Assembly (NCBI RefSeq): GCF_900187565.1
Contig: NZ_FYED01000003.1
Coordinates: forward strand, 389,398 to 453,397
DNA from: Pseudomonas sp. Irchel 3A7
Lineage (GTDB): Bacteria; Pseudomonadota; Gammaproteobacteria; Pseudomonadales; Pseudomonadaceae
Direction: 5' to 3'
Length of the DNA stretch: 64,000 bases
Both the position numbers and the translations under genes were made by a program. Positions 51,803 through 62,249 of this stretch are shown in pieces (position 1 is the first letter of the stretch; each line of letters begins with the position of its first letter). Under the pieces are notes generated by a model that saw only the letters and a list, made by a program, of their open reading frames with translations, did not search any database and was not told the DNA's origin.

Positions 51803-52342
51803 TCAACCCACCAAATGCTTCGACGACTGAAACACCTGGGCAATCTTCCGCCACCAAGGCTTTTCAACGGGTGCGTGCCGCTGCGTCTGATCGTGCAGTA
51901 GATACGGCATATCCCGCAGCCGAATCCAGCCTTCATCCTGCCAATGCAGCAGGCTCAACGACATCTGCGGCCAATCCAACAAACTCAGCATCGGTCGAGC
52001 CGAATTTTCCGGCTGTTCCGCATCACGCAGGGCCGGCACTACCTGATGGGTCAACCACTCACGCAACAATCGATTCCCAGGGATGTAGTGATAAACCAAC
52101 AGCGCATACACACCCGACTCGCTGAGCAAGAGCTGTTTTTCTGGTTGTCGGAAATACTCAATCCACACAATGCGACGCTGATCTTTATCCAGCATGCTGA
52201 CCATACGATCACTCAGGTGGACACCCATCAAGCGACCAATATCGCGAGCGCAGAACCATGGCTCGTTTTCCAGAAGGAGGGCGTGAAGGGGGAGGTTATG
52301 GCGGGTGAAGATTGTCGGAATGAAAAAATCGGGCATATCCAT
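51803..52342 (-). CDS. BRO N-terminal domain protein (antirepressor-like)
   Basis: 179 residues. The BRO-N domain is clear (about 1-110: FFIPTIFTRHNLPLHALLLENEPWFCARDIGRLMGVHLSDR, then YIPGNRLLREWLTHQVVPALRD). The C-terminal half is LSLLDWPQMSLSLLHWQDEG and WIRLRDMPYLL, shared with the remnant at 50087-50329. BRO proteins are DNA-binding and frequent in phages, but this type is also common in Pseudomonas chromosomes. No phage structural genes are near. ATG 52342. Confidence 0.82.
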   Translation of the reverse strand: MDMPDFFIPTIFTRHNLPLHALLLENEPWFCARDIGRLMGVHLSDRMVSMLDKDQRRIVWIEYFRQPEKQLLLSESGVYALLVYHYIPGNRLLREWLTHQVVPALRDAEQPENSARPMLSLLDWPQMSLSLLHWQDEGWIRLRDMPYLLHDQTQRHAPVEKPWWRKIAQVFQSSKHLVG

Positions 52343-52699
52343 TACCTCTACGTTGGAAGATGGAGAAGGCCGGAGCCCGACGTAGAGGATCTAAGAAATC
52401 CCAACAAGCCGATTCTTCCACACAGAGATCGCGCATTCATGGCTATTACCATTATGCGTTCCTATGTGAGGACGTTAGCTTTCTACGTTGGGTGTTTCTT
52501 AGGCACCTGCATTAGAGCTTAGAGATGCTCTGAAGCCTCATCAATGCAGACAACGCTGGAAATGCTGTAGGAGCTTTACCGAGTAAGTTTGAGATGAGTA
52601 GGAGTTTTCCTACCCAATAAAAAAGGCCCCGATCAGATCGGAGCCTTTTTGCAATTCGATTTGTCGATTTACATCGTCAAATCACGGCAAGCATAGGAA
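52343..52699. other. BRO-nrdB gap
   Basis: 357 bases with the nrdB terminator (52617-52651). The rest, AT-rich, presumably holds the BRO promoter on the minus strand. No small gene with a ribosome site was identified. Confidence 0.5.
52617..52651 (-). terminator. nrdB terminator
   Basis: AAAAAAGGCCCCGATC / GATCGGAGCCTTTTT hairpin, about 50 bases beyond the nrdB stop, with a long T-run on the minus strand. Confidence 0.88.
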
Positions 52700-53947
52700 T
52701 CAATCCCAGCTCAACGCCCCACCCGTCTGATACTCAATAACCCGCGTCTCAAAGAAGTTCTTCTCTTTCTTCAAGTCCATGATCTCGCTCATCCAAGGGA
52801 ACGGGTTAGTCGTGCCTGGGTACTCTTCTTTCAAACCAATCTGCGACAGACGACGGTTAGCAATGAACTTGAGGTAGTCCTCCATCATCGCCGCGTTCAT
52901 GCCCAGCACGCCGCGAGGCATGGTGTCGCGGGCGTATTCGATCTCCAGCTGAGTGCCCTGCAGAATCATCTGCGAGGCTTCTTCCTTCATTTCGGCATCC
53001 CACAGGTGTGGGTTTTCGATTTTGATCTGGTTGATCACGTCGATGCCGAAGTTCAGGTGCATGGATTCGTCGCGCAGGATGTATTGGAACTGCTCGGCGA
53101 CGCCGGTCATTTTGTTGCGGCGGCCCATGGAGAGGATTTGGGTGAAGCCGCAGTAGAAGAAGATGCCTTCCAGAACGCAGTAGTAGGCGATCAGGTTGCG
53201 CAGCAGTTCCTTGTCGGTTTCGACGGTGCCGGTTTCGAACTTCGGATCGGAGATCGAGCGGGTGTATTTCAGGCCCCAGGTGGCTTTTTTCGCGACCGAT
53301 GGGATCTCGTGGTACATGTTGAAGATTTCGCCTTCATCCATGGCCAGCGATTCGATGCAGTACTGGTAGGCGTGGGTGTGGATCGCTTCTTCGAACGCCT
53401 GGCGCAGGATGTACTGGCGGCATTCCGGGTTGGTGATCAGGCGGTACACGGCCAGGACCAGGTTGTTGGCAACCAGGGAGTCGGCGGTGGAGAAGAAGCC
53501 GAGGTTGCGCATCACGATGCGGCGCTCGTCGTCGGTCAGGCCTTCCGGGTTTTTCCAGAGGGCGATGTCGGCGGTCATGTTGACTTCTTGCGGCATCCAG
53601 TGGTTTGCGCAGCCGTCCAGGTATTTCTGCCAGGCCCAGTCGTACTTGAAGGGCACGAGTTGGTTGAGGTCGGCGCGGCAGTTGATCATGCGTTTTTCGT
53701 CAACGGCGACACGGGCGGAGGCGCCTTCGAGTTCGGCGAGGCCTTCGGCGACGTCGAGAGAGTCCAGGGCGGCTTTGGCGCGGGCCACGGCGGCGGAGTC
53801 AGCGGCGGTCACGGCGCGGGCTTCCAGGGCGGCGGCACCACCGGCGCTGTCGAGACGGTCCATATTGGCTTCAGTGGCGTGGCCGGCGTTGGCGCTCTTG
53901 GCCGCTACTTCCGTGTCTTCTTTGTCGAATTCGTCCCAGCTCAGCAT
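52700..53947 (-). CDS. nrdB: Class Ia ribonucleotide reductase, beta subunit
   Basis: 415 residues. The subunit carries the di-iron/tyrosyl radical cofactor that activates NrdA for making dNTPs. The Fe-ligand helices are seen in [33 protein letters not shown] and the later [12 protein letters not shown]. The first about 85 residues are an Ala-rich extension ([20 protein letters not shown]) typical of Pseudomonas NrdB. The nrdA gene is not directly upstream: a 540-base gap and a DUF2790 gene lie there. ATG 53947 follows AGGAGA. Confidence 0.97.
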   Translation of the reverse strand: MLSWDEFDKEDTEVAAKSANAGHATEANMDRLDSAGGAAALEARAVTAADSAAVARAKAALDSLDVAEGLAELEGASARVAVDEKRMINCRADLNQLVPFKYDWAWQKYLDGCANHWMPQEVNMTADIALWKNPEGLTDDERRIVMRNLGFFSTADSLVANNLVLAVYRLITNPECRQYILRQAFEEAIHTHAYQYCIESLAMDEGEIFNMYHEIPSVAKKATWGLKYTRSISDPKFETGTVETDKELLRNLIAYYCVLEGIFFYCGFTQILSMGRRNKMTGVAEQFQYILRDESMHLNFGIDVINQIKIENPHLWDAEMKEEASQMILQGTQLEIEYARDTMPRGVLGMNAAMMEDYLKFIANRRLSQIGLKEEYPGTTNPFPWMSEIMDLKKEKNFFETRVIEYQTGGALSWD

Positions 53948-54487
53948 GACGTGTCGTCTCCTGCGTGAGGGCCAGTGTGCCCGTGTGAAAATGGATGGTC
54001 TGGTTTTTCACACGGCCGTACTGGCCGCGTTGATAGCGTTTTTTGCAGCGGTACACGCAGGCAAATAAACATAATTTTGTACGGGTACTGAGAGCCTCTG
54101 ACGGGCGCAAAAGTCGGTGAGGACTTCGGCGTGGGCTTCAGACTGGCTGTCATCCCTGTAAGGGAATATTGCAGGCCCGTTTAAGGCGGCATTATAAGGA
54201 AATTTTTACGGCCGTGGTGGGGCGAATCCGCGCATGGAGCGGTCGATGAGCAGGGTTTTTCGGTCGGAGCTAGGGATTATAGGGCTTTGCCGGGTGCAGA
54301 TTTTTTTTCAGAAAAAAAGCTTGATATCGGATTTGCTCAAGAAGTGATCAAAAAAGGCCTTTTTTCACTACATCTTGTGTTTCGAAACGCTTTTCGATGA
54401 CTCCAGACACAACTGAGCCCGACCGAAGCCGGGCTGAAATCGACCCTCGGCGTTGCGCTGAAAAGGGTGCGATCCGGTGCAGTCTGA
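53948..54487 (-). promoter_or_regulatory. nrdB promoter region with one NrdR-box candidate
   Basis: A 540-base AT-rich gap. TCACTACATCTTGTGT (54365-54380) fits the NrdR box consensus acaCwAtATaTwGtgt at most positions, but no second box is found at the usual 31-32-base spacing. No gene was seen in the gap. A long leader or distal promoter for nrdB is likely. Confidence 0.5.
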
Positions 54488-54751
54488 TCAGCCGCTGGAG
54501 CAGCCATTGCCCATGACGCTGTAGCGCAGAATATGGCGTTGGCCTTTGGAGTCGTCGTATTCCATTTTCATCGGGACAACTTCACAGACATTGGGCACTT
54601 CGCTCATGGAAATAACGTTGGCGATGTCCAGGTGCATTGAGTAGGTGTAATCCTCAATAGGCGGTTGTTGCTGTGCGACATCAGTCTGGACCTCGTCTGC
54701 CATGGCGGTTAAGCACAGACTGCCGAGAGCCAGTACCCATAAAGCTTTCAT
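54488..54751 (-). CDS. DUF2790 periplasmic protein
   Basis: 87 residues. The signal peptide is MKALWVLALGSLCLTAMA, cut near residue 18. The mature domain is IEDYTYSMHLDIANVISMSE, then VCEVVPMKMEYDDSKGQRHILRYSVMGNGC, the DUF2790 pattern with two Cys that probably form a disulphide. These small proteins are numerous in Pseudomonas and often metal- or stress-regulated; function unknown. ATG 54751 follows AAAAAGG. Confidence 0.9.
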   Translation of the reverse strand: MKALWVLALGSLCLTAMADEVQTDVAQQQPPIEDYTYSMHLDIANVISMSEVPNVCEVVPMKMEYDDSKGQRHILRYSVMGNGCSSG

Positions 54752-54783
54752 CTGATTTTTACCTTTTTAAGGTCGAATGGGGT

Positions 54784-54808
54784 CACGCAACCTTTTTGGG
54801 GTTGCGTG
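54784..54808. promoter_or_regulatory. 9-base perfect inverted repeat upstream of DUF2790
   Basis: CACGCAACC (54784-54792) and GGTTGCGTG (54800-54808) with a seven-base loop, 33 bases upstream of the DUF2790 start. It could be an operator or leader hairpin. Confidence 0.45.
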
Positions 54809-54971
54809 TGGAACTGCGCTACTTGGTTTGGGTTAACGGCCTTCGTGGGGGCTGTAACTGGGTTAACTCAGGTTGCCGGGTTGGCGAGGCGAATTTTAGG
54901 CGCGGGGGATACGTTCATATAGACGTGGTTCTGATAAACACTTTTGACAGATCCTGTAACAATCCCGCTTT

Positions 54972-55060
54972 CTGGGGAAGCGAGCCTACTCGCGATGGCG
55001 CGCCAGGTTAGAAATGGGTGTGTTTGATTGCCTCTTCGCGAGCAGGCTCGCTCCCACAGG
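54972..55060. repeat. REPIN with diverged left arm
   Basis: Left arm GGGGAAGCGAGCCTACTCGC (two changes), right arm intact. It lies upstream of acsA. Confidence 0.8.
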
Positions 55061-55190
55061 AACTGCGGCGATACGGCTATCCACGACATTTTGTAGGGCC
55101 TTGTTACTACCATCGTCGAATGGTTCTATGGCGCCGGCCCGGCTAAAACGGGGGCCATACAAAAACAACTATTCCACCGAGGTAAGAAAG

Positions 55191-57146
<1,956 letters not shown>

Positions 57147-57166
57147 GTAGCGTTCGGCGTTATCGA

Positions 57167-57205
57167 AGCCCTGTCAGGTGTTGCACCTGATGGGGCTTTT
57201 TATTG
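57167..57205 (+). terminator. acsA terminator
   Basis: AGCCCTGTCAGGTG / CACCTGATGGGGCT stem with a three-base loop followed by TTTT. Confidence 0.88.
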
Positions 57206-57234
57206 CCTGGGGTTTTGTGTTGTCTGGGCTGGCC

Positions 57235-57329
57235 TCTTCGCGAGCAGGCTCGCTCCCACATGGGTCGAGTTGAAGCACAAATCTTTCATACCCCACAAAT
57301 CCCCTGTGGGAGCGAGCCTGCTCGCGAAG
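57235..57329. repeat. REP pair, reversed arrangement
   Basis: Left arm TCTTCGCGAGCAGGCTCGCT, right arm GGGAGCGAGCCTGCTCGCG, about 40 bases apart. Confidence 0.85.
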
Positions 57330-57844
57330 GCAGTCGATCAGACACCACATAAACATCAGCCAATAATTATCGGTTTCCCCCGTAGGCCCTTTCCCACTGT
57401 TACCTGTCAGTTCTCAAGTAACTCAATGTGTAACCGCTCTTGCCGATACGGGGCATTGGGAAACGCGAAAACCTGTGTGCGGACTGAAAAAACCCTCGAG
57501 AAAAATAACACCCCACGCCAAGCTTGCCGGATTAGAAGGGTTTGCCAATAATAGGCCCGCAATTTGCAACATAGATCGGTTTACTGTCTTTTGCTCTTGC
57601 ATGAATTTGCAAGGCTGTCAACGTGCCCAAACGGCTTTCTCGGTGCTTCTGTAACTAGTTGTCGCATTGAAGAAATATCGGCTTCGGGCCTGTCGTTAGA
57701 ATGCCGATCATTCGCTCGTCGTTGCCTGTGTTGAAATTTCGCACACGCAATGTAGGACGCAGCAACGCTTTCCGGTTCCACTCATTCGCATATTGGGCTG
57801 TCGCTCACTCTGCCGTTTTAGCCCTTTTCCGATGGAGTCCCAAG
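57330..57844 (+). promoter_or_regulatory. aot promoter region with an ArgR half-site
   Basis: A 515-base gap without a recognisable gene. TGTCGC-N8-AA at 57660-57675 exactly fits the P. aeruginosa ArgR consensus half-site. A weaker TGTCGT follows at 57691. The site is about 185 bases before aotJ. The rest of the gap is AT-rich. Confidence 0.6.
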
Positions 57845-58621
57845 ATGAAGAAACTCGTGCTGCTTGGCGCCCTGGCACTGTCTTCCGTGCTGTCCCTGCC
57901 AACCTTCGCCGACGAAAAACCTCTGAAAATCGGCATTGAAGCGGCCTACCCTCCGTTCGCCTCCAAAGCACCGGACGGCAGCATCGTTGGTTTTGACTAC
58001 GACATCGGCAACGCACTGTGCGAAGAGATGAAGGTCAAGTGCGTGTGGGTCGAGCAAGAGTTCGACGGTCTGATCCCGGCACTCAAAGTGCGCAAGATCG
58101 ACGCGATCCTGTCGTCCATGTCGATCACTGAAGACCGCAAGAAGTCCGTGGACTTCACCAACAAGTACTACAACACCCCGGCGCGCCTGGTCATGAAGGC
58201 CGGCACTCAGGTCAGCGACAACCTGGCCGAGCTCAAAGGCAAGAACATCGGCGTGCAACGTGGTTCGATCCACGAGCGCTTCGCCCGCGAAGTCCTGGCT
58301 CCGCTGGGTGCCGAGATCAAGCCATACGGTTCGCAGAACGAAATTTATCTGGACGTGGCCGCCGGCCGCCTCGACGGCACCGTGGCAGACGCTACGCTGC
58401 TGGATGACGGTTTCCTGAAAACCGACGCTGGCAAAGGCTTCGCGTTCGTAGGCCCGGCCTTCACCGACGTCAAATACTTCGGCGACGGCGTGGGTATCGC
58501 GGTGCGCAAGGGTGACGCGTTGAAAGACAAGATCAACACCGCGATCGCTGCCATCCGCGAGAACGGCAAGTACAAGCAAATCCAGGACAAATACTTCGCC
58601 TTCGATATCTACGGCAAGTAA
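57845..58621 (+). CDS. aotJ: Arginine/ornithine ABC transporter, periplasmic binding protein
   Basis: 258 residues. The signal peptide [22 protein letters not shown] is cut at 22. The mature solute-binding fold includes [52 protein letters not shown] and [21 protein letters not shown], as in HisJ/AotJ basic amino-acid binders. It begins the aotJQMOP-argR order. A GGAG site precedes ATG 57845. An ArgR half-site lies upstream. Confidence 0.93.
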   Translation: MKKLVLLGALALSSVLSLPTFADEKPLKIGIEAAYPPFASKAPDGSIVGFDYDIGNALCEEMKVKCVWVEQEFDGLIPALKVRKIDAILSSMSITEDRKKSVDFTNKYYNTPARLVMKAGTQVSDNLAELKGKNIGVQRGSIHERFAREVLAPLGAEIKPYGSQNEIYLDVAAGRLDGTVADATLLDDGFLKTDAGKGFAFVGPAFTDVKYFGDGVGIAVRKGDALKDKINTAIAAIRENGKYKQIQDKYFAFDIYGK

Positions 58622-58711
58622 CACGTCCGGCGACAAGTCCGAAATGGCGCAAGCAACAGGGTCTCTGCGGTTTGCGCCATTTTTTCATCCCAACTCTCGA
58701 GGACCTGAATC

Positions 58712-59401
58712 ATGTTGAAAGGCTACGGGGCTGTCATCCTCGATGGCGTTTGGCTGACGCTTCAGCTCGCCTTGTCGTCCATGGCCCTGGCCATTGTTCT
58801 GGGTCTGATCGGCGTGGCACTGCGTCTGTCGCCGGTGCGCTGGCTGGCCTGGCTGGGCGATCTGTACTCCACGGTGATCCGCGGCATTCCCGATCTGGTG
58901 CTGATCCTGCTGATTTTCTATGGCGGCCAGGACCTGCTCAACCGCGTCGCGCCGATGCTGGGCTACGACGAATACATCGACCTGAACCCGTTGGCCGCCG
59001 GTATCGGCACCCTGGGCTTCATCTTCGGTGCGTACCTGTCGGAAACCTTCCGTGGCGCGTTCATGGCGATTCCCAAAGGTCAGGCCGAAGCCGGCATGGC
59101 TTACGGCATGAGTAGTTTTCAGGTGTTCTTCCGGGTGCTGGTGCCGCAGATGATTCGCCTGGCGATTCCGGGTTTCACCAACAACTGGCTGGTACTGACC
59201 AAGGCTACCGCGCTGATTTCGGTGGTGGGTCTGCAAGACATGATGTTCAAGGCCAAGCAGGCGGCCGATGCCACCCGTGAGCCTTTCACCTTCTTCCTCG
59301 CAGTGGCGGCTTTGTACCTGGTGATCACCAGTGTCTCGTTGCTGGCATTGCGTCACCTTGAGAAGCGCTACTCGGTAGGCGTAAGGGCGGCTGATCTATG
59401 A
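58712..59401 (+). CDS. aotQ: Arginine/ornithine ABC transporter permease AotQ
   Basis: 229 residues, about five membrane segments. The ABC-permease EAA loop is GQAEAGMAYGMSSFQVFFRVLVPQ, near residue 125. A typical HisQ-type start is seen (YGAVILDGVWLTLQLALSSMALAIVLGLIG). It pairs with AotM to form the channel. Its stop overlaps the aotM start by four bases, so the two are translationally coupled. GAGG precedes ATG 58712. Confidence 0.93.
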   Translation: MLKGYGAVILDGVWLTLQLALSSMALAIVLGLIGVALRLSPVRWLAWLGDLYSTVIRGIPDLVLILLIFYGGQDLLNRVAPMLGYDEYIDLNPLAAGIGTLGFIFGAYLSETFRGAFMAIPKGQAEAGMAYGMSSFQVFFRVLVPQMIRLAIPGFTNNWLVLTKATALISVVGLQDMMFKAKQAADATREPFTFFLAVAALYLVITSVSLLALRHLEKRYSVGVRAADL

Positions 59402-60096
59402 TCTTCGACTACAACGTCATTTGGGAGTCCTTGCCGCTGTACTTCGGCGGCCTGGTGACCACCCTCAAACTGCTCGCGCTGTCGCTGTTCTTCGGCCTGC
59501 TGTGCGCGCTGCCGCTGGGCTTGATGCGGGTCTCGAAAAACGCCGTGGTCAACATGACCGCGTGGCTCTACACCTACGTGATCCGCGGCACGCCGATGCT
59601 GGTGCAGCTGTTCTTGATCTACTACGGTCTGGCGCAATTCCAGGCCGTGCGCGAGAGCTTCCTCTGGCCGTGGCTGTCCAGTGCAACCTTCTGTGCGTGC
59701 CTGGCGTTCGCCATCAACACCAGCGCCTACACCGCCGAAATCATCGCCGGCAGCCTGCGTGCCACGCCGAACGGCGAGATCGAAGCGGCCAAGGCCATGG
59801 GCATGTCGCGGGTCAAGATGTACAAGCGCATCCTGCTGCCGTCGGCCCTGCGTCGCGCGCTGCCGCAGTACAGCAACGAAGTGATCATGATGCTGCAGAC
59901 CACCAGTCTGGCGTCCATCGTGACCCTGATCGACATCACCGGTGCCGCGCGTACGGTCAACGCCCAGTTCTACCTGCCGTTCGAGGCGTACATCACCGCC
60001 GGCGTGTTCTACCTGTGCCTGACCTTCATTCTGGTGAAGCTGTTCAAGCTGGCCGAGCGCCGCTGGCTGGGCTACCTGGCTCCGCGGAAGCACTGA
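59398..60096 (+). CDS. aotM: Arginine/ornithine ABC transporter permease AotM
   Basis: 232 residues with HisM-type membrane segments (LPLYFGGLVTTLKLLALSLFFGLLCALPLGLM) and the EAA loop GEIEAAKAMGMSRVKMYKRILLP near residue 125. The protein is the second half of the permease pair. It overlaps aotQ by four bases and precedes aotO by one base. Confidence 0.93.
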   Translation: MIFDYNVIWESLPLYFGGLVTTLKLLALSLFFGLLCALPLGLMRVSKNAVVNMTAWLYTYVIRGTPMLVQLFLIYYGLAQFQAVRESFLWPWLSSATFCACLAFAINTSAYTAEIIAGSLRATPNGEIEAAKAMGMSRVKMYKRILLPSALRRALPQYSNEVIMMLQTTSLASIVTLIDITGAARTVNAQFYLPFEAYITAGVFYLCLTFILVKLFKLAERRWLGYLAPRKH

Positions 60097-60097
60097 T

Positions 60098-61210
60098 ATG
60101 GAACGCATCGATCATGCATTGCCGTGGAGCCATCTGGGCAGCGAGCGCCAGATCTCGGTCTTCCGCTTCGGCAGTGGCGAGCGCAAGGCCTACATCCAGG
60201 CCAGCCTCCACGCCGATGAACTGCCAGGCATGCGCACGGCCTGGGCGCTGAAAAAGCGCCTGGCCGAACTCGAAGCCCAGGGCTTGCTCAACGGTGTGAT
60301 CGAGCTGGTGCCGGTGGCCAACCCGCTGGGCCTTGGTCAGTTGCTGCAGGGCAATCATCAAGGGCGTTTCGAGGCGGGCAGCGGCAAGAATTTCAACCGC
60401 GATTTCGTTGAACTCAGTGCGCCAGTGGCCGCCGAGCTCGATGGGCATCTGGGCGATGATCCGCACGCCAACATCCGTTTGATCCGCCAGACCATGAGCG
60501 ATGTGCTGGCCGCGTTGCCACCGGCCAGCAGCCAATTACAGGGCATGCAGCGTGTCTTGCTCAGCCATGCCTGCACCGCCGATGTGGTGCTGGATTTGCA
60601 CTGCGATTGCGAAGCGGCGCTGCACATGTACGCCTTGCCGCAGCACTGGCCGCAGTGGCGTTCGCTGGCCGCGCACCTGAATGTGCGGGTCGGCCTGCTG
60701 GCGGAAGATTCCGGCGGCAGCTCCTTCGACGAAGCCTGTTCGCTGCCGTGGTTGCGGTTGTCGCGTCTGTTCCCGGACGCGCAGATTCCGCTGGCGTGCC
60801 TGGCGACTACCATTGAGCTGGGTGGTCAGGCCGACACCGGTCGCGCTGAGACCGAGGCGCACGCCGAAGGCATTCTGGCGTTCCTCGCCGAGCAAGGCCT
60901 GATCAGCGGCGACTGGCCGAATGCAGCGTATGAGCCTTGCGAGGGCATGCCGTTCGAAGGCACTGAGTTGCTGTTCGCGCCGCATCCTGGCGTGGTGAGT
61001 TTTCTGCGTAGCCCTGGCGAGTGGATCGAAGCCGGTGATGAGATTTTTGAAGTGATCGATCCGCTGGCGGATCGGGTCAGCACGGTGTGTGCTGGTACGT
61101 CCGGGGTGCTGTTTGCCATTGAACGGCTGCGTTATGCCCAACCCGGTTTCTGGCTGGCCAAGGTGGCGGGGCGCGAAGCGCTGCGTCACGGGCGCTTGCT
61201 CAACGACTGA
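60098..61210 (+). CDS. aotO: AotO, succinylglutamate desuccinylase/aspartoacylase-like protein
   Basis: 370 residues. It has an M14-type zinc-carboxypeptidase/AstE fold: YIQASLHADELPGM (His/Glu metal ligands), NFNRDFVEL, VLDLHCDCEAALHMY (third ligand) and LATTIELGGQADT (catalytic Glu). In P. aeruginosa aotO lies in the same place but is not needed for uptake, and its substrate is unproven. It is cytoplasmic, with no signal peptide. It lies between permease and ATPase genes. Confidence 0.88.
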   Translation: MERIDHALPWSHLGSERQISVFRFGSGERKAYIQASLHADELPGMRTAWALKKRLAELEAQGLLNGVIELVPVANPLGLGQLLQGNHQGRFEAGSGKNFNRDFVELSAPVAAELDGHLGDDPHANIRLIRQTMSDVLAALPPASSQLQGMQRVLLSHACTADVVLDLHCDCEAALHMYALPQHWPQWRSLAAHLNVRVGLLAEDSGGSSFDEACSLPWLRLSRLFPDAQIPLACLATTIELGGQADTGRAETEAHAEGILAFLAEQGLISGDWPNAAYEPCEGMPFEGTELLFAPHPGVVSFLRSPGEWIEAGDEIFEVIDPLADRVSTVCAGTSGVLFAIERLRYAQPGFWLAKVAGREALRHGRLLND

Positions 61211-61238
61211 CTGACTGCTTTTTGTGAGAACCGACCGC

Positions 61239-62003
61239 ATGTACAAACTTGAAGTCCAAGACCTGCATAAACGCTATGGCAGTCACGAAGTGCTCAAGGG
61301 CGTGTCCCTGAAAGCGGCGGCTGGCGATGTGATCAGCATCATCGGCTCCAGTGGCTCCGGCAAAAGTACCTTCCTGCGCTGCATCAACCTGCTGGAGCAG
61401 CCGCACGCGGGCAAGATCCTGCTCAACAACGAAGAGCTAAAGCTGGTGGCGAACAAGGACGGCGCGCTGAAGGCCGCCGACCCGAAACAGCTGCAACGCA
61501 TGCGTTCGCGTCTGTCGATGGTGTTCCAGCACTTCAACCTGTGGTCGCACATGACCGCGCTGGAAAACATCATGGAAGCGCCGGTGCACGTACTCGGTGT
61601 ATCCAAGGCAGAAGCCCGCGAGAAAGCCGAGCACTACCTGAACAAGGTGGGCGTGGCACATCGCAAGGACGCTTACCCGGGCCACATGTCCGGTGGTGAA
61701 CAACAGCGCGTGGCAATTGCCCGTGCGCTGGCGATGGAGCCCGAGGTGATGCTGTTCGACGAGCCGACCTCGGCGCTGGACCCGGAACTGGTCGGCGACG
61801 TGCTGAAAGTCATGCAGGCCCTGGCCCAGGAAGGCCGGACCATGGTGGTGGTGACCCACGAAATGGGCTTCGCCCGTGAAGTGTCGAACCAGTTGGTGTT
61901 CCTGCACAAAGGTGTCGTCGAAGAAAGCGGCAACCCGCGTGAAGTGCTGGTGAACCCGCAATCCGAGCGCTTGCAGCAATTCCTCTCGGGCAGCCTCAAG
62001 TAA
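61239..62003 (+). CDS. aotP: Arginine/ornithine ABC transporter ATPase AotP
   Basis: 254 residues from ATG 61239. Walker A is GSSGSGKST (near residue 37), Q-loop FQHFNLWSHM, signature MSGGEQQRVAIARAL, Walker B VMLFDEPTSALD and H-loop VVVTHEMGFA. It energises the AotJ-AotQM transporter. A GTG at 61224 would add five residues. The HisP-like insert (ELKLVANKDGALKAADPKQLQRMR) is typical of the basic amino-acid subfamily. Confidence 0.95.
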   Translation: MYKLEVQDLHKRYGSHEVLKGVSLKAAAGDVISIIGSSGSGKSTFLRCINLLEQPHAGKILLNNEELKLVANKDGALKAADPKQLQRMRSRLSMVFQHFNLWSHMTALENIMEAPVHVLGVSKAEAREKAEHYLNKVGVAHRKDAYPGHMSGGEQQRVAIARALAMEPEVMLFDEPTSALDPELVGDVLKVMQALAQEGRTMVVVTHEMGFAREVSNQLVFLHKGVVEESGNPREVLVNPQSERLQQFLSGSLK

Positions 62004-62067
62004 TCAAGACTGCCGTTGTGCACCGCGATAGTGCATGCTTCGCAATCCAAGGCCGGCCCCCGATCCC

Positions 62068-62158
62068 TGTGGGAGCTGGCTTGCCAGCGATAGCGGTGGT
62101 TCAGTTTGCATCTCTGGCACAGACAGACCGCCATCGCTGGCAAGCCAGCTCCCACAAG
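62068..62158. repeat. REPIN of a different sequence class
   Basis: Arms TGGGAGCTGGCTTGCCAGCG and its complement, about 40 bases apart. This is the only copy of this class in the window. It separates aotP from argR. Confidence 0.85.
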
Positions 62159-62249
62159 GGATCGCTGTTGGTTTTGAGATTTGTGTTCATTTACGGGCTA
62201 GCATTGGCCCATGCCTTCATCACTGTTCTTCGTTTCGGATTGCCCACCC

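Noticed and set aside
51803..52342. Prophage suggested by the BRO-domain gene
   Set aside because: No integrase, terminase, capsid or tail genes are near, and this BRO type is common in Pseudomonas chromosomes.
50087..52342. BRO copies as direct repeats produced by insertion of the restriction gene
   Set aside because: The shared DNA is only roughly three-quarters identical, so these are older paralogues rather than a fresh duplication.
53006..53968. Long plus-strand frame opposite nrdB
   Set aside because: nrdB is certain on the other strand; the frame has no start signal or known domain.
55014..55190. N-terminal extension of acetyl-CoA synthetase
   Set aside because: The added residues translate a REPIN arm ([11 protein letters not shown]), and a GAGG site precedes ATG 55191.
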